A stretch of 36,931 nucleotides of DNA from Rhodospirillales bacterium (GTDB lineage: Bacteria > Pseudomonadota > Alphaproteobacteria > Rhodospirillales > JAPHRK01), in the NCBI GenBank assembly GCA_026196105.1, contig JAPHRK010000026.1, positions 1-36,931 on the forward strand. The letters run 5' to 3'. This document shows positions 25,410-35,716 of the stretch, piece by piece (the stretch's first letter is position 1; each line of letters opens with the position of its first letter). The notes under the pieces are model-generated. The model saw only the letters and a program-made list of their open reading frames with translations. It was not told the DNA's origin and did no database searches. The position numbers were made by a program, and so were the translations under genes.

Positions 25410-26054
25410 TTAACCAAGTATCGCATTCAACTCTTTAGTGACCTCGTCTATAGGGGCCATGCCATCCACAGTCCTCAGCAAATCCCGTTCTTCATAGTAA
25501 GGCAGGATAGGTGCCGTCTCATTGTGGTAGGCTTCCAACCGGGAACGAACAGTTTCTTCATTGTCGTCTGCCCGGCGAGAAAATTCAGTAGCGCCACACT
25601 TATCACAAACACCTTCTTTCGAAGGTTTTTCAAATTCATCATGATACCCTTGGCCACATTTAGCGCAGGTATAACGACCAGTGATTCGTGCAACGAGTAA
25701 TTCATCATCAACTTTCAGCGACACACAATAGGTGAGCTTCAAGCCTTTTTGTTCCAGCATGTCGGTCAGAGCTTCAGCTTGATTAACTGTTCTCGGAAAA
25801 CCGTCAAGAATGAAACCATTCTTACAATCATCTTGATCAATACGATTGGCGACAATCGATATGATCATTTCGTCTGAAACAAGTTTCCCTGCTTCCATCA
25901 ATCCCTTTGCTTCAACACCAAGGTCACTTCCTGAAGTGACTTCAGCCCGCAGCATATCTCCAGTGGAAAGTTGCACAATGCTATAGCGGTCTTCTATTCG
26001 TTTAGCTTGTGTGCCCTTTCCGGCCCCCGGAGGGCCCAGAAAAACTAAATTCAT
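25410..26054 (-). CDS. adk: Adenylate kinase, zinc-type LID
   Basis: 214 residues with P-loop GPPGAGKGTQ at 7-16, STGDMLRAEV and DGFPRTVNQAE in the core. The LID is the long form with four cysteines (CAKCGQGYHDEF and CDKCG), the pattern of zinc-binding adenylate kinases. It interconverts ATP + AMP and two ADP. It overlaps secY by four bases (ATGA), as in many alphaproteobacteria, and is followed by the rpsM promoter. Confidence 0.98.
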   Translation of the reverse strand: MNLVFLGPPGAGKGTQAKRIEDRYSIVQLSTGDMLRAEVTSGSDLGVEAKGLMEAGKLVSDEMIISIVANRIDQDDCKNGFILDGFPRTVNQAEALTDMLEQKGLKLTYCVSLKVDDELLVARITGRYTCAKCGQGYHDEFEKPSKEGVCDKCGATEFSRRADDNEETVRSRLEAYHNETAPILPYYEERDLLRTVDGMAPIDEVTKELNAILG

Positions 26055-27394
26055 TTACGCTTCCCCCGAAGCTTCGATTTCTTAATAAGCCCCTCATACT
26101 GGTGTGCCAGCATATGGGACTGAACCTGAACAACTGTATCCATCGTAACTGAGACCACAATCAGCAAGCTGGTTCCACCGAAGTAGAAAGGCACAGAAAA
26201 CTTAGAAATCAGAATTTCAGGTAATAAACAGACGAGAGCCAGATAAGCAGCACCAACTACCGTCAGACGTGAGAGTACATAGTCCAAGTACTTCGACGTA
26301 TTTTTACCGGGGCGAATGCCAGGCACAAAGCCCCCATGTTTCTTCAAGTTATCCGCAGTTTCAACAGGATTGAAAACAATCGCAGTATAGAAGAATGCAA
26401 AAAATACGATCAAGCCAATATAGAGGGCCAGATAAACTGGCTGTCCATGACCGAGATAAGCTGCAACCGTGTTCAGCCACTCAGGTCCTTGCCCTGCAGA
26501 AAATCCAATAACAGTAATCGGCAGAAGCAAAATTGAACTGGCGAAAATCGGAGGAATAACACCAGCGGTGTTAATCTTCAGGGGCAGGTGAGAACTCTCA
26601 CCGCCAGTTTGTTTGTTGCCTTGTTGACGCTTGGGATACTGAATAAGAATTCGGCGCTGAGCACGTTCCATAAAGACGATGAAAGCAATTACAGCAGCAG
26701 ACATAACGAACAGGAAGATGATGAACAGGGTAGAGAGCGCCCCAGTCCGTCCAAGTTCCAACGTTCCGGCGATAGCTGACGGCAGGGCGGCAACAATACC
26801 AGAGAAGATAATCAGTGAAATACCATTACCAACGCCACGGGCAGTGATTTGCTCACCAAGCCACATGAGGAAGACTGTACCGCCAACTAACGTAATAACA
26901 GTCGTAAACTTAAAGAACCAACCGCCTTCAATAACCGCAGAGCCAGCGCTTGATTGCATCCCTTCAAGCCCGGCAGCAATACCGTAAGCCTGGAGTGTCG
27001 CAATAATCACCGTTCCGTAGCGGGTATATTGGTTGATCTTTTTTCGTCCGGCTTCGCCTTCTTTCTTTAATGCCTCAATCGTAGGAGAGACAGAACCCAT
27101 CAACTGCATAATAATCGAGGCAGAGATATAAGGCATAATATTCAAGGCGAAGATTGTCATCCGGGACAAAGCGCCACCAGCAAACATATCAAACATCCCA
27201 AGAATACCACCCGCTTGTTGCGAGAAGATATCCTTCAACACCACTGGATCAATACCAGGGATCGGGATGTAAGCACCAATACGATAAACAATAAGAGCAC
27301 CCAGGGTAAACCAGATACGTTGCTTAAGCTCAGTAGCCTTGGAAAAAGCTCCAAAGTTAATGTTTGCGGCCATTTGATCGGCAGGTGACGCCAT
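26051..27394 (-). CDS. secY: Protein translocase subunit SecY
   Basis: 447 residues with ten membrane helices. The N-terminal TELKQRIWFTLGALIVYRIG precedes TM1; the plug helix region follows IPIPGIDP; the cytoplasmic loop with YPKRQQGNKQTGGESSHLPL and the loop FNPVETADNLKKHGGFVPGI are invariant. SecY forms the channel for Sec-dependent export with SecE and SecG. It follows rplO by 21 bp and overlaps adk by four bases. The rpmJ gene that follows secY in Escherichia coli is absent here. Confidence 0.98.
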   Translation of the reverse strand: MASPADQMAANINFGAFSKATELKQRIWFTLGALIVYRIGAYIPIPGIDPVVLKDIFSQQAGGILGMFDMFAGGALSRMTIFALNIMPYISASIIMQLMGSVSPTIEALKKEGEAGRKKINQYTRYGTVIIATLQAYGIAAGLEGMQSSAGSAVIEGGWFFKFTTVITLVGGTVFLMWLGEQITARGVGNGISLIIFSGIVAALPSAIAGTLELGRTGALSTLFIIFLFVMSAAVIAFIVFMERAQRRILIQYPKRQQGNKQTGGESSHLPLKINTAGVIPPIFASSILLLPITVIGFSAGQGPEWLNTVAAYLGHGQPVYLALYIGLIVFFAFFYTAIVFNPVETADNLKKHGGFVPGIRPGKNTSKYLDYVLSRLTVVGAAYLALVCLLPEILISKFSVPFYFGGTSLLIVVSVTMDTVVQVQSHMLAHQYEGLIKKSKLRGKRK

Positions 27395-27415
27395 AGATTG
27401 GGTTCTCCGAACCTA

Positions 27416-27895
27416 TTATGCTTCCGGTGCCGCAGCAGTTTGTGCTACGACGACTTTACCGCCAGCTTTTTCTACGGCTGCAACAGCAGCAGCAGAAGCA
27501 CCAGCAACTTCAAGATTTACTTTCGCTTTAATCTCACCTTTGGCAAGAAGACGAACACCATCTTGAACACGACGAATAATACCAGCTTCTAAGAGAGCGT
27601 CACTGTTGATGCTCTTCTTAATGTCTAGCTTGCCATCATCAATAGCTTTCTGAAGACGGCCGAGATTAATCACGTTGAATTTCAAACGGAAAGGTTTGGT
27701 GAAGCCGCGCTTAGGTAAGCGACGGTAAAGTGGCATTTGACCACCTTCAAAACCAATCAATGAAACACCGCTACGGGATTTCTGACCTTTGACACCACGT
27801 CCGGCAGTTTTACCTTTACCGGAACCGATACCGCGACCGACGCGTTTGCGATCTTTGCGCGCTCCAGCGTTGTCACTAATTTCGTTGAGTTTCAT
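27416..27895 (-). CDS. rplO: 50S ribosomal protein L15
   Basis: 159 residues: the Gly-rich basic N-terminus [20 protein letters not shown], then [20 protein letters not shown] and a C-terminal L18e-like domain ending in an Ala-rich tail longer than in E. coli. L15 is an early-to-middle assembly protein of the large subunit. It lies 46 bp after rpmD and before secY. Confidence 0.97.
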   Translation of the reverse strand: MKLNEISDNAGARKDRKRVGRGIGSGKGKTAGRGVKGQKSRSGVSLIGFEGGQMPLYRRLPKRGFTKPFRLKFNVINLGRLQKAIDDGKLDIKKSINSDALLEAGIIRRVQDGVRLLAKGEIKAKVNLEVAGASAAAVAAVEKAGGKVVVAQTAAAPEA

Positions 27896-27941
27896 TTCTC
27901 AATACCTTTGTACGAAGCCTGTTTCGTGAGAGAGGACCGGA

Positions 27942-28139
27942 TTAACCGGCCTCTTCGACACGAACCAGATGGCTCACTTTGTTGATCATGCCACGAACAG
28001 AAGGAGTGTCTTCCAATTCGCTGGTACGATGCATCTTGTTGAGCCCAAGTCCGACGAGTGTAGCCCGTTGATCTTTACGGCGGCCAATGGGGCTACCAAT
28101 CTGGGTTACTTTGACGGTCGATTTTTTTGTAGCAGCCAT
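27942..28139 (-). CDS. rpmD: 50S ribosomal protein L30
   Basis: The start is the ATG at 28139, giving a 65-residue protein, [20 protein letters not shown], with [20 protein letters not shown] and a C-terminal VSHLVRVEE. The frame stays open upstream into rpsE but those residues are not L30. The gene lies four bases after the rpsE stop, so translation is probably coupled. Confidence 0.96.
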   Translation of the reverse strand: MAATKKSTVKVTQIGSPIGRRKDQRATLVGLGLNKMHRTSELEDTPSVRGMINKVSHLVRVEEAG

Positions 28140-28143
28140 GATC

Positions 28144-28761
28144 CTACTCCTTCGCAGCAGCGACAGCAGCAAGACCACTGTCACGACGGCTTACGATCTC
28201 GCCAACCTTCATGCCCCGCTTGGAAGCAATTGCACGTGGAGATTTTGAATTCTTCAGTGCTTCAAAGGTAGCTTTAATCATGTTGTAGGGGTTCTGAGTG
28301 CCTTGCGATTTGGCGACAACATCCTGCACACCCATCGTTTCAAAAACAGCACGCATTGGACCACCAGCAATGATACCAGTACCAGCTGGTGCTGCACGAA
28401 GCAGAACCTTACCAGCACCGAAGTGACCGCGGATGTCATGGTGAAGAGTACGACCTTCACGCAGAGGAACCCGGATCATGTTCCGTTTAGCTGATTCAGT
28501 TGCCTTACGAATTGCTTCGGGAACCTCACGAGCTTTACCATTACCAAAACCGACACGGCCTTTGCCGTCGCCAACCACAACTAAGGCCGCAAAGGAGAAA
28601 CGACGTCCACCTTTAACAACTTTAGCAACCCGGTTGATGCCGACAAGCTTGTCGAGCAGTTCGGACTCTTCACGAGCCTCGGGACCGCGTTTATTATTGT
28701 CGCGATCACGGCCTCGACCGCGTCCGCCTTCTTTGGCATTATTATTTGGAGTACGAGCCAT
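28144..28761 (-). CDS. rpsE: 30S ribosomal protein S5
   Basis: 205 residues. An N-terminal extension rich in Arg/Gly/Asn ([15 protein letters not shown]) precedes the double-stranded RNA-binding fold [20 protein letters not shown] and the C-terminal [20 protein letters not shown]5 is at the mRNA entry site and affects decoding accuracy. It lies between rplR and rpmD with spaces of 11 and 4 bp. Confidence 0.98.
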   Translation of the reverse strand: MARTPNNNAKEGGRGRGRDRDNNKRGPEAREESELLDKLVGINRVAKVVKGGRRFSFAALVVVGDGKGRVGFGNGKAREVPEAIRKATESAKRNMIRVPLREGRTLHHDIRGHFGAGKVLLRAAPAGTGIIAGGPMRAVFETMGVQDVVAKSQGTQNPYNMIKATFEALKNSKSPRAIASKRGMKVGEIVSRRDSGLAAVAAAKE

Positions 28762-28772
28762 ATCAAATATCC

Positions 28773-29126
28773 TTAGAACTGAAGACCGGCTTCACGGGCG
28801 GCGTCGCCTAACGCCTTGACACGGCCGCGATACATATAACCACCACGATCGAAAACAACATCTGTAACGCCAGCTTTTACGGCGCGTTCAGCGATCAGTT
28901 TACCAACAGCAGCAGCAGATGCAACATCAGTGCCTCTTCCCTTGAAATCTTTTTCAAGGGAAGAGGCAGCAACCAGAGTTACGCCTTTGCTATCGTCAAC
29001 AAGCTGAGCATAGATGTGTTTGCTCGAACGAAATACGGATAAACGGGGGCGTGAGCCAGCCGCTTTTCTGATTTTGTTGCGGGTCCGCATTGTGCGGCGC
29101 GCAAAAAGTTCTCTCGATGATTTCAT
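28773..29126 (-). CDS. rplR: 50S ribosomal protein L18
   Basis: 117 residues with [17 protein letters not shown] near 26-42 and the C-terminal [21 protein letters not shown]18 binds 5S rRNA together with L5. The middle segment [11 protein letters not shown] is encoded by a perfect 17-bp inverted repeat, yet the protein aligns with relatives through this part without an obvious insertion. It follows rplF by two bases. Confidence 0.97.
   Translation of the reverse strand: MKSSRELFARRTMRTRNKIRKAAGSRPRLSVFRSSKHIYAQLVDDSKGVTLVAASSLEKDFKGRGTDVASAAAVGKLIAERAVKAGVTDVVFDRGGYMYRGRVKALGDAAREAGLQF
28931..28968. repeat. Perfect 17-bp inverted repeat inside rplR
   Basis: Bases 28931-28947 (TGCCTCTTCCCTTGAAA) pair with 28952-28968 without mismatch, around a four-base loop TCTT. 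On the rplR transcript it would form a very stable hairpin in the middle of the coding region. A stem of this length is not expected by chance in 37 kb. Confidence 0.9.
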
Positions 29127-29128
29127 GG

Positions 29129-29662
29129 CTATTTCTTCTTGCCTTCCTTGCGCAGAACCTGCTCGCCTTTGTAGCGAACGCCTTTGCCTTTGTAAGGCTC
29201 AGGTGGGCGGTAAGCCCGGATTTCAGCAGCAATTTGACCAACGGCCTGTTTGTCAGCACCTGAAATGGCAATCGCTGTTTGCGATTCACATTTAATGGTG
29301 ATTCCCTCAGGAATTGGATGAATCACATCGTGGGAGAACCCAAGCTGCAATTCCAGATTTTTACCCTTTACAGCGGCACGATAACCAACGCCCTGGATTT
29401 CCAGTTCTTTGGTAAAGCCTTCTGATACACCAGTGACCAAGTTTTGGGCACGGGAGCGAGCGGTTCCCCACATCTTACGAGCAAAAATGCTGTTAGAGAT
29501 AGGTTTAAACGATAATTCGTTACCATCGAGCTTAATATCGATATCGTTGGTAAGTGTCATGCTGAGTTGACCAAGTTTACCTTTGGCACTCACAGACTTA
29601 CCTGCGACTTCGACGGTTACACCCTCGGGTACGATTACCGGGTTTTTACCGACACGTGACAT
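29129..29662 (-). CDS. rplF: 50S ribosomal protein L6
   Basis: 177 residues with the N-terminus [15 protein letters not shown], two L6 repeats and the C-terminal [21 protein letters not shown]6 lies near the sarcin-ricin loop and is needed late in large-subunit assembly. It follows rpsH by 12 bp. Confidence 0.98.
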   Translation of the reverse strand: MSRVGKNPVIVPEGVTVEVAGKSVSAKGKLGQLSMTLTNDIDIKLDGNELSFKPISNSIFARKMWGTARSRAQNLVTGVSEGFTKELEIQGVGYRAAVKGKNLELQLGFSHDVIHPIPEGITIKCESQTAIAISGADKQAVGQIAAEIRAYRPPEPYKGKGVRYKGEQVLRKEGKKK

Positions 29663-29674
29663 ACCATCCCTCTC

Positions 29675-30073
29675 CTAGAATACCGTACAAAGGATTTCGC
29701 CGCCGACGTTGGCCTCACGGGCCTCCGCGTCGGACATAACACCCTTTGGAGTGGAAAGGATTGAAATACCGAGACCATTATAGATCTTTTTGAGATCTGT
29801 AATTTTGGAATACACGCGCTGGCCAGGAGTGGAAACCCGAGAGATTTCCTGAATGACTGGTTCACCTTCGCTGTATTTCAGCTCGATTTTAATTTCTTGA
29901 ATACCGGTTTTGACTTCATAACGGTCAAAGCTCCGGATATAGCCTTCACGCTTAAGCACCTCAAGCACATTGCTGCGCAAGTTTGAGGCCGGTGAAACGA
30001 CGCTTGTTTTACGAGCGCGTTGACCGTTGCGAATGCGGGTTAGCATATCCCCCAGGGGATCGCTCATTGACAT
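29675..30073 (-). CDS. rpsH: 30S ribosomal protein S8
   Basis: The ATG at 30073 has GGAGAG eight bases upstream and gives [20 protein letters not shown], the S8 N-terminus, for a product of 132 residues. The frame continues upstream through the rpsN space but is not S8 there. The C-terminal [20 protein letters not shown] is the family signature. S8 binds the central domain of 16S rRNA and, in E. coli, represses the spc operon by binding its mRNA; no matching site is assigned here. Confidence 0.97.
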   Translation of the reverse strand: MSMSDPLGDMLTRIRNGQRARKTSVVSPASNLRSNVLEVLKREGYIRSFDRYEVKTGIQEIKIELKYSEGEPVIQEISRVSTPGQRVYSKITDLKKIYNGLGISILSTPKGVMSDAEAREANVGGEILCTVF

Positions 30074-30089
30074 ATTCGTATCTCTCCAG

Positions 30090-30395
30090 TTACCAGCTCG
30101 ACTTAACCAAGCCCGGGATTTGACCGGCGGAACCAAGTTCACGCAACGCAATACGCGAAAGCTTGAACTTACGATAGTTACCGCGCGGACGTCCGGACAA
30201 CTCACAGCGAAGTCGGACACGCACTTTGGAGCTGTCACGTGGCATTTTAGCCAGTTTCAGACTCGCGTTAAAACGATCCTCAGGCGACGCATTTTTATCG
30301 TTCGCCTGAGCCTTCAATTCAGCCCGTTTAGTCGCTGATTTTGCGACTAGAGCTGCACGTTTCTTGTTCTTATCAATCGCGCTCTTTTTTGCCAT
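30090..30395 (-). CDS. rpsN: 30S ribosomal protein S14, zinc-independent
   Basis: 101 residues: [19 protein letters not shown] at the start and [20 protein letters not shown] followed by [13 protein letters not shown] at the end. The long form and the lack of CxxC pairs mark it as the zinc-free type. It is in the head of the small subunit. It follows rplE by 15 bp. Confidence 0.98.
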   Translation of the reverse strand: MAKKSAIDKNKKRAALVAKSATKRAELKAQANDKNASPEDRFNASLKLAKMPRDSSKVRVRLRCELSGRPRGNYRKFKLSRIALRELGSAGQIPGLVKSSW

Positions 30396-30410
30396 CTGCG
30401 CAATCCTCGC

Positions 30411-30950
30411 TTATTTAGTAAACGGCATATCGAAACCTTTAAGAAGCGAGTGTGCTTCTTGGTTCGTCTTAGCCGTAGTACAAATGATGATGTCGAGACC
30501 CCGAATGGTATCAACTTGATCGTAGTCGATTTCCGGGAAAATAATCTGTTCTTTGATGCCCATAGCATAGTTGCCACGGCCGTCAAAGCTTTTAGATGAA
30601 ATTCCACGGAAGTCCCTTACACGAGGCAAAGCAATATTTACCAAGCGGTCTAAGAACTCATACATGTGGGCCCGGCGCAAAGTCACTTTGCACCCTACCG
30701 TCATACCTTCACGAAGTTTAAATCCAGCAATGGATTTTTTCGCTGTGGTTTTTTGCGGTTTTTGACCCGAAATCAATTCCATCTCTTGCAGAGCGGATTG
30801 AATTTTTTTCTTATCTTGAGAAGCTTCACCGACACCCATATTGATGACGATCTTTTCAAGCTTCGGCACTTCCATGACGTTCTTATAACCGAACTCTTCA
30901 AGGAGTGCTGGCTTCACGACAGTGTCGTAATGTTCACGTAAACGTGTCAT
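30411..30950 (-). CDS. rplE: 50S ribosomal protein L5
   Basis: 179 residues; [17 protein letters not shown] near 27-43, [20 protein letters not shown] and [17 protein letters not shown] are invariant. L5 binds 5S rRNA with L18 and forms the bridge to S13. Follows rplX by 10 bp. Confidence 0.98.
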   Translation of the reverse strand: MTRLREHYDTVVKPALLEEFGYKNVMEVPKLEKIVINMGVGEASQDKKKIQSALQEMELISGQKPQKTTAKKSIAGFKLREGMTVGCKVTLRRAHMYEFLDRLVNIALPRVRDFRGISSKSFDGRGNYAMGIKEQIIFPEIDYDQVDTIRGLDIIICTTAKTNQEAHSLLKGFDMPFTK

Positions 30951-30960
30951 TTACCAATCC

Positions 30961-31284
30961 TCAGCTATCAATGACTTCGCCAGACCGCTTAGCAAAGCGG
31001 ACCTTGCGGCCGTCATCTAGAGATTTGAAACCAACCCGGGTCGGCTTGCCGTCCTTAGGGTCAACGTGGGCTAGGTTGGAGATATGAATCGCTGATTCTT
31101 TCTCCACAATACCACCGGCAGCTTGTTGTGTGGGCTTGGTATGGCGCTTGACCATATTAACACCCTGGACAATGACGCGGGAATCTTTGGTAGAAACGCC
31201 TAAAACGTCCCCTTCCTTACCTTTGTCTTTACCGGTCAGAACGACAACGCGGTCGCCTGTTTTGATTTTATACTTAGTCGCCAT
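30961..31284 (-). CDS. rplX: 50S ribosomal protein L24
   Basis: 107 residues with the KOW motif [18 protein letters not shown] at 8-25 followed by [14 protein letters not shown]24 starts large-subunit assembly. Its ATG overlaps the rplN stop by one base (TGATG), suggesting coupled translation. Confidence 0.98.
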   Translation of the reverse strand: MATKYKIKTGDRVVVLTGKDKGKEGDVLGVSTKDSRVIVQGVNMVKRHTKPTQQAAGGIVEKESAIHISNLAHVDPKDGKPTRVGFKSLDDGRKVRFAKRSGEVIDS

Positions 31285-31652
31285 CAGAGCACCTCCGGTG
31301 CAAGCGAAATGATCTTCATGTATTTTTTAGCGCGCAGTTCACGAGTAACTGGGCCAAAAATACGTGTACCAATAGGCTCACCTTGGGCGTTGATCAAAAC
31401 AGCAGCGTTCGTATCGAACCGAATAGCGGAACCATCTTTACGCTGAATGTCTTTCGCTGTGCGAACGACAACTGCTTTTAGAACATCGCCTTTTTTGACT
31501 TTGCCCCGTGGAATCGCTTCTTTAACAGAAACGACAATAACGTCACCAACAGATGCTGATTTCCGTTTTGAGCCACCAAGCACTTTAATGCACTGGACTC
31601 GACGGGCACCTGAATTATCGGCTACGTCTAGATTTGTTTCAGACTGAATCAT
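31284..31652 (-). CDS. rplN: 50S ribosomal protein L14
   Basis: 122 residues, [20 protein letters not shown] at the N-terminus, [19 protein letters not shown] and a C-terminal [11 protein letters not shown]-like [20 protein letters not shown]14 contacts the small subunit. It follows rpsQ by 29 bp and overlaps rplX by one base. Confidence 0.98.
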   Translation of the reverse strand: MIQSETNLDVADNSGARRVQCIKVLGGSKRKSASVGDVIVVSVKEAIPRGKVKKGDVLKAVVVRTAKDIQRKDGSAIRFDTNAAVLINAQGEPIGTRIFGPVTRELRAKKYMKIISLAPEVL

Positions 31653-31681
31653 GGTCTAATTCCTACATTCACCTGGCTAAG

Positions 31682-31915
31682 TTAGCCTTCGGTGACGACT
31701 TCCCAAGTTTTGTTCTTGGAAATCGGCCGACATTCCTGAATAAGTACTGCGTCCCCTTGCTTACAGGCGTTAGCCTCATCATGGGCAGAGTACTTCTTAG
31801 ACTTCCGGATGTATTTCTTGTAAAGCGGATGTTTAACTTTCCGTTCTACTTTAACCACCACGGTTTTGTCCATTTTGTCGCTTACGACGACACCTTGAAG
31901 AATACGTTTAGGCAT
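31682..31915 (-). CDS. rpsQ: 30S ribosomal protein S17
   Basis: 77 residues starting [20 protein letters not shown] and ending [13 protein letters not shown]17 is a primary 16S-binding protein with an OB fold. It follows rpmC by 12 bp. Confidence 0.98.
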   Translation of the reverse strand: MPKRILQGVVVSDKMDKTVVVKVERKVKHPLYKKYIRKSKKYSAHDEANACKQGDAVLIQECRPISKNKTWEVVTEG

Positions 31916-31927
31916 TCGTCTAGCTCC

Positions 31928-32128
31928 TTATGACGCGGCGCTGGCTTGCTGGTTCAAGAGAGTCTTGATCCGAGCAATGTCGCGGCGCACCTGTTTTACT
32001 CTGGCAGTATTTTCCAACTGTCCACTCGCGGCTTGGAAACGAAGATTGAACGCTTCCTTATTGAGATCGATGAGTTGATCGTTCAACTCGTCTTTACTCT
32101 TAGCCCGCAAATCACTTGCTGCAGTCAT
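31928..32128 (-). CDS. rpmC: 50S ribosomal protein L29
   Basis: 66 residues, two helices: [20 protein letters not shown] followed by [21 protein letters not shown]29 is at the exit tunnel near the signal recognition particle site. It follows rplP by three bases. Confidence 0.97.
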   Translation of the reverse strand: MTAASDLRAKSKDELNDQLIDLNKEAFNLRFQAASGQLENTARVKQVRRDIARIKTLLNQQASAAS

Positions 32129-32131
32129 TGT

Positions 32132-32548
32132 CTACTCCTCACCGAAACGGGTTACGAAGCGGGTTTTGATGGGCAGCTTTGCAGCAGCAAGTTCAAAAGC
32201 TCTTTCAGCGATTTCCCTTGAAACACCATCCACCTCAAACATGATCCGACCGGGTTTTACTTTAGCTACCCACTTCTCAGGGGTACCCTTACCTTTACCC
32301 ATCCGAACTTCAGCTGGTTTAGAGCTGACAGGAACATCAGGGAAAATCCGGATCCACACACGACCGGCACGTTTCATATGACGAGTAATCGCCCGACGAG
32401 CTGCTTCGATCTGTCTTGCAGAAATACGCTCTGGCTGTACGGCTTTAAGGCCGAATGAACCAAAGTTCAACTTAGAACCGCCTTTGGCTAGGCCGTGGAT
32501 ACGACCCTTATGCGCTTTGCGGAATTTTGTACGTTTTGGACTGAGCAT
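32132..32548 (-). CDS. rplP: 50S ribosomal protein L16
   Basis: 138 residues with [17 protein letters not shown] at the start, [18 protein letters not shown] and [15 protein letters not shown]16 organises the A-site region of the peptidyl transferase centre. It lies 14 bp after rpsC. Confidence 0.98.
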   Translation of the reverse strand: MLSPKRTKFRKAHKGRIHGLAKGGSKLNFGSFGLKAVQPERISARQIEAARRAITRHMKRAGRVWIRIFPDVPVSSKPAEVRMGKGKGTPEKWVAKVKPGRIMFEVDGVSREIAERAFELAAAKLPIKTRFVTRFGEE

Positions 32549-32562
32549 GGTTACTTACCTTC

Positions 32563-33264
32563 TTAGCTCCGGCCGCCGCGACTTGACGTCACTGCACCTT
32601 GGCCCTGCTCGGCACGTTTATCTTGAGCCATAGGATCGTGGGCCATAATTTCGCCCTTAAATACCCAGACTTTGATACCGCAGATGCCGTATGTTGTAGA
32701 AGCTTCAGCCGTTCCATAATCGATATCAGCACGGAGCGTATGAAGAGGAACGCGACCTTCGCGGTACCATTCGGTACGAGCGATCTCGGCTCCGCCTAAA
32801 CGACCAGCACAGTTGATCCGAATGCCTTGGGCACCGAGGCGCATGGCGTTCTGAACAGCCCGTTTCATTGCCCGTCGGAAAGCGATACGGCGTTCCAGTT
32901 GGTTAGCAATGTTGTCAGCAATCAGGTTAGCATCTAATTCAGGTTTGCGAACCTCAATGATATTGAGGTGAACGTCTGAGCCAGTGATATTGGAAAGATC
33001 CTTGCGGAGTTTCTCAATGTCGGCGCCTTTTTTACCGATAACCACACCCGGACGCGCCGAGTAAATGGTGATACGAGCGCGTTTGGCAGGACGTTCGATA
33101 ACGATGCGGCTAATACCAGCTTGTGCCAGACGCTTGGTCAAGAATTTCTTGATTGCAAGATCTTCATGCAAGATGCGTGCATAGTCGTCATCAGCGAACC
33201 AACGTGAATCCCACGTGCGGTTAATGCCAAGACGCAGCCCGATTGGGTTAACTTTTTGTCCCAT
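32563..33264 (-). CDS. rpsC: 30S ribosomal protein S3
   Basis: 233 residues starting [22 protein letters not shown] domain near 40-110 with [17 protein letters not shown], then [21 protein letters not shown]3 forms part of the mRNA entry and helicase site. The ATG overlaps the rplV stop by one base (TAATG). Confidence 0.98.
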   Translation of the reverse strand: MGQKVNPIGLRLGINRTWDSRWFADDDYARILHEDLAIKKFLTKRLAQAGISRIVIERPAKRARITIYSARPGVVIGKKGADIEKLRKDLSNITGSDVHLNIIEVRKPELDANLIADNIANQLERRIAFRRAMKRAVQNAMRLGAQGIRINCAGRLGGAEIARTEWYREGRVPLHTLRADIDYGTAEASTTYGICGIKVWVFKGEIMAHDPMAQDKRAEQGQGAVTSSRGGRS

Positions 33265-33644
33265 TAGGCGGTCTCCTCACGTTCACGCAAAATTACGGTA
33301 ACGTTGCTGAATGGTTTCATAATTTTACCGGTACGACCGCGGGCACGAGCGCGCCAGCGCTTCATAACCATAGCCTTACCGACGGTAGCTTCTGCAATAT
33401 ACAAGCGATCAACATCAAGCTGATGATTGTTTTCTGCATTAGCAATTGCGGTTTGCAAAATCTTTTTCAAGTCTCCGGCAATGCGACGACGAGAGAAGGT
33501 CAAAGCCGCGAGAGCTTTGTCACAATCAAGACCGCGAATTGACTGAGCTACCAGATTAAGTTTCTGGGGGCTCGTGCGGAGCATTTTGATTGAACTTTTT
33601 GCCTCGTTATCGGCAAGGCGGCGTGGTGCTGCTTTCTTACCCAT
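33264..33644 (-). CDS. rplV: 50S ribosomal protein L22
   Basis: 126 residues with [19 protein letters not shown] and the beta-hairpin region [20 protein letters not shown] that lines the exit tunnel. It follows rpsS by two bases and overlaps rpsC by one. Confidence 0.98.
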   Translation of the reverse strand: MGKKAAPRRLADNEAKSSIKMLRTSPQKLNLVAQSIRGLDCDKALAALTFSRRRIAGDLKKILQTAIANAENNHQLDVDRLYIAEATVGKAMVMKRWRARARGRTGKIMKPFSNVTVILREREETA

Positions 33645-33646
33645 GA

Positions 33647-33925
33647 CTATTTCCTTTTCGCCTTCTTGTCGGCGGCATGCCCGAAGTAAGTCCGGGTTGG
33701 AGAAAATTCACCGAGCTTGTGACCGATCATATGTTCGGTAACAAGAACAGGAATAAATTTCTTGCCGTTGTAAACGCCGAAAGTAAGTCCCACAAATTGT
33801 GGCAGAACTGTTGAACGACGTGACCAGGTCTTAATGACCGTGTTACGAGTGGCCTCGCGGGCAGCTTCTGCTTTCTTAAGCAGATTGCTATCAACGAAAG
33901 GGCCTTTCCATACGGAGCGTGGCAC
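33647..33925 (-). CDS. rpsS: 30S ribosomal protein S19
   Basis: 92 residues, starting (M)[19 protein letters not shown], with [20 protein letters not shown] and [15 protein letters not shown]. The start codon is GTG at 33925, with AGAGGA eight bases upstream and the conserved N-terminus in support. S19 is in the head of the small subunit. Confidence 0.98.
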   Translation of the reverse strand: MPRSVWKGPFVDSNLLKKAEAAREATRNTVIKTWSRRSTVLPQFVGLTFGVYNGKKFIPVLVTEHMIGHKLGEFSPTRTYFGHAADKKAKRK

Positions 33926-33937
33926 TGGTTACATCCT

Positions 33938-34765
33938 CTACTTAGCGTGACGGCGGCGCATGATGAGCCGGTCCGTTTTTTTGTTGCTACGGGTACGTTT
34001 ACCTTTAGTCGGTTTGCCCCAAGGGGTAACCGGGTGACGACCACCTGAAGTCCGACCTTCACCACCACCATGTGGGTGATCAACCGGGTTCATGGCGACA
34101 CCGCGAACTGCAGGGCGCTTACCAAGCCAGCGTTTACGACCAGCTTTACCTAACTTAATGTTCTTTTGGTCTTGGTTAGACACAGCCCCAATTGTTGCCA
34201 TGCATTCACCGCGAACCAAACGAAGTTCACCAGAGCTCAAACGAAGTTGAGCGTAACCTTGGTCTTTACCAACCAATTGAGCGTAAGTGCCGGCAGAACG
34301 AGCGATTTGAGCGCCTTTGCCAACCTTCATCTCAATGTTATGGATGATGGTACCAACTGGGATATTCGCCATCGGCATTGCGTTGCCAGGTTTGATATCA
34401 GCGTGGGTATCAGAGATAACCGTATCGCCAGCTTTCAAACGCTGAGGAGCAATGATATAGGCCAATTCGCTATCTTCATATTTGATGAGAGCGATAAAAG
34501 CTGTCCGGTTAGGATCGTATTCGATCCGTTCAACGGTAGCTGGCATACCCAGTTTATTCCGTTTGAAGTCGATTTGACGATAACGACGTTTATGACCACC
34601 ACCGATACGGCGAGCCGTAATACGTCCGGTGTTGTTACGTCCGCCATTTTTGGTCAAACCTTCGGTTAGAGCTTTAACAGGTTTCCCTTTGTAAAGTTCT
34701 GCACGGTCAACAAGGACCAGACCACGTTGGCCAGGAGTTGTTGGTTTATACTGTTTTAAAGCCAT
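33938..34765 (-). CDS. rplB: 50S ribosomal protein L2
   Basis: 275 residues with [17 protein letters not shown] at the start and the C-terminal [18 protein letters not shown] that holds the essential histidine. L2 is needed for subunit joining and peptidyl transfer. It follows rplW by five bases. Confidence 0.98.
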   Translation of the reverse strand: MALKQYKPTTPGQRGLVLVDRAELYKGKPVKALTEGLTKNGGRNNTGRITARRIGGGHKRRYRQIDFKRNKLGMPATVERIEYDPNRTAFIALIKYEDSELAYIIAPQRLKAGDTVISDTHADIKPGNAMPMANIPVGTIIHNIEMKVGKGAQIARSAGTYAQLVGKDQGYAQLRLSSGELRLVRGECMATIGAVSNQDQKNIKLGKAGRKRWLGKRPAVRGVAMNPVDHPHGGGEGRTSGGRHPVTPWGKPTKGKRTRSNKKTDRLIMRRRHAK

Positions 34766-34770
34766 TGTAC

Positions 34771-35094
34771 TTAAACTCCCGTCGTCACGTCGATGGAATC
34801 ACCATCGGCGAGTGTGACGATAGCTTTTTTGACGTCGTTACGTTTTCCAACAACACCTTTAAAGCGTTTGACTTTACCCTTCTGACGAAGCGTATTTACA
34901 GCCGTCACTTTCACGCTGAAAAGTCCTTCGATCGCAGCTTTGATCTCAAACTTTGTCGCATCAAGAGGAACATTGAAGCCCACTTGATTGAACTCGGAGA
35001 TAGTTGTGGTTTTTTCCGTGATAAGCGGGTTACGGATTACTTGGTACATCCGCTCTTTGCTTATGGAAATGTTTTTTCCGCTATGTTTACTCAT
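34771..35094 (-). CDS. rplW: 50S ribosomal protein L23
   Basis: 107 residues; [20 protein letters not shown] near 16-35, [20 protein letters not shown] and [16 protein letters not shown]23 is the docking site for trigger factor and SRP at the tunnel exit. Its ATG overlaps the rplD stop by four bases. Confidence 0.97.
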   Translation of the reverse strand: MSKHSGKNISISKERMYQVIRNPLITEKTTTISEFNQVGFNVPLDATKFEIKAAIEGLFSVKVTAVNTLRQKGKVKRFKGVVGKRNDVKKAIVTLADGDSIDVTTGV

Positions 35095-35711
35095 TTCAAA
35101 CGCTCCACCAACTTCTCGGCTGCCTCTTTGGTCAGGACAAGTTTTTCGCGGCGTAGAATGTCATAAACGTTAGCACCTTGCTGAGGCAGCACATCGAGAC
35201 CGATGATATTGCGAGCAGCGAGAGCGAAACCGTTATTGACTTCATTGCCATCGATAACCAGAGCTGATTTCCAACCTAAGGCTTGCACCTTCTTGGCCAG
35301 ATCAGCTGTTTTACCTGATTCAAAGGCTGCATTGTCGAGGATAACCAAATCGCCAGAGTTAAGTTTGCTGGATAGAGCTGTTTTCAGCGCTAAACGACGA
35401 ACTTTCTTCTGTAACTTGAAGCCGTGGTCACGAACAACAGGACCGAAAGCCTTGCCGCCGCCGCGCATGTGAGGAACTTTTTTAGAACCTTGACGCGCGC
35501 TACCCGTACCTTTTTGCTTGAACGGTTTAGCACCGGTACCAGTAATTTCGGAACGACCTTTGGTTTTGTGAGTACCAGCTTGGCGTTTGGCAAGTTGCCA
35601 GTTAACCATGCGGTGAAGAATGTCTGCGCGAGGCTCGAGACCGAATACGGTTTCTGCGAGATCGATATCGCCGACTTTCTTATTTTCGAGGCTAATAATA
35701 TCGCACTTCAT
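35091..35711 (-). CDS. rplD: 50S ribosomal protein L4
   Basis: 206 residues from the ATG at 35711 ([20 protein letters not shown]), which has AAGGA nine bases upstream. An in-frame GTG two codons earlier touches the rplC stop and is too close to that site. The loop [19 protein letters not shown] reaches into the exit tunnel. In E. coli L4 represses the S10 operon; no such leader can be assigned here. Confidence 0.97.
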   Translation of the reverse strand: MKCDIISLENKKVGDIDLAETVFGLEPRADILHRMVNWQLAKRQAGTHKTKGRSEITGTGAKPFKQKGTGSARQGSKKVPHMRGGGKAFGPVVRDHGFKLQKKVRRLALKTALSSKLNSGDLVILDNAAFESGKTADLAKKVQALGWKSALVIDGNEVNNGFALAARNIIGLDVLPQQGANVYDILRREKLVLTKEAAEKLVERLK

Positions 35712-35716
35712 AGCCA

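Noticed and set aside
25923-25940. 8-bp inverted repeat GTCACTTC/GAAGTGAC-type inside adk
   Set aside because: Short stem expected by chance and within a normal coding region.
30279-30310. 9-bp perfect inverted repeat inside rpsN
   Set aside because: Stems of 9 bp with a loop up to 20 bases are expected about twice in a window of this size.
34166-34669. 167-residue open frame antisense to rplB
   Set aside because: Codon bias of L2 on the other strand creates it; no supporting signals.
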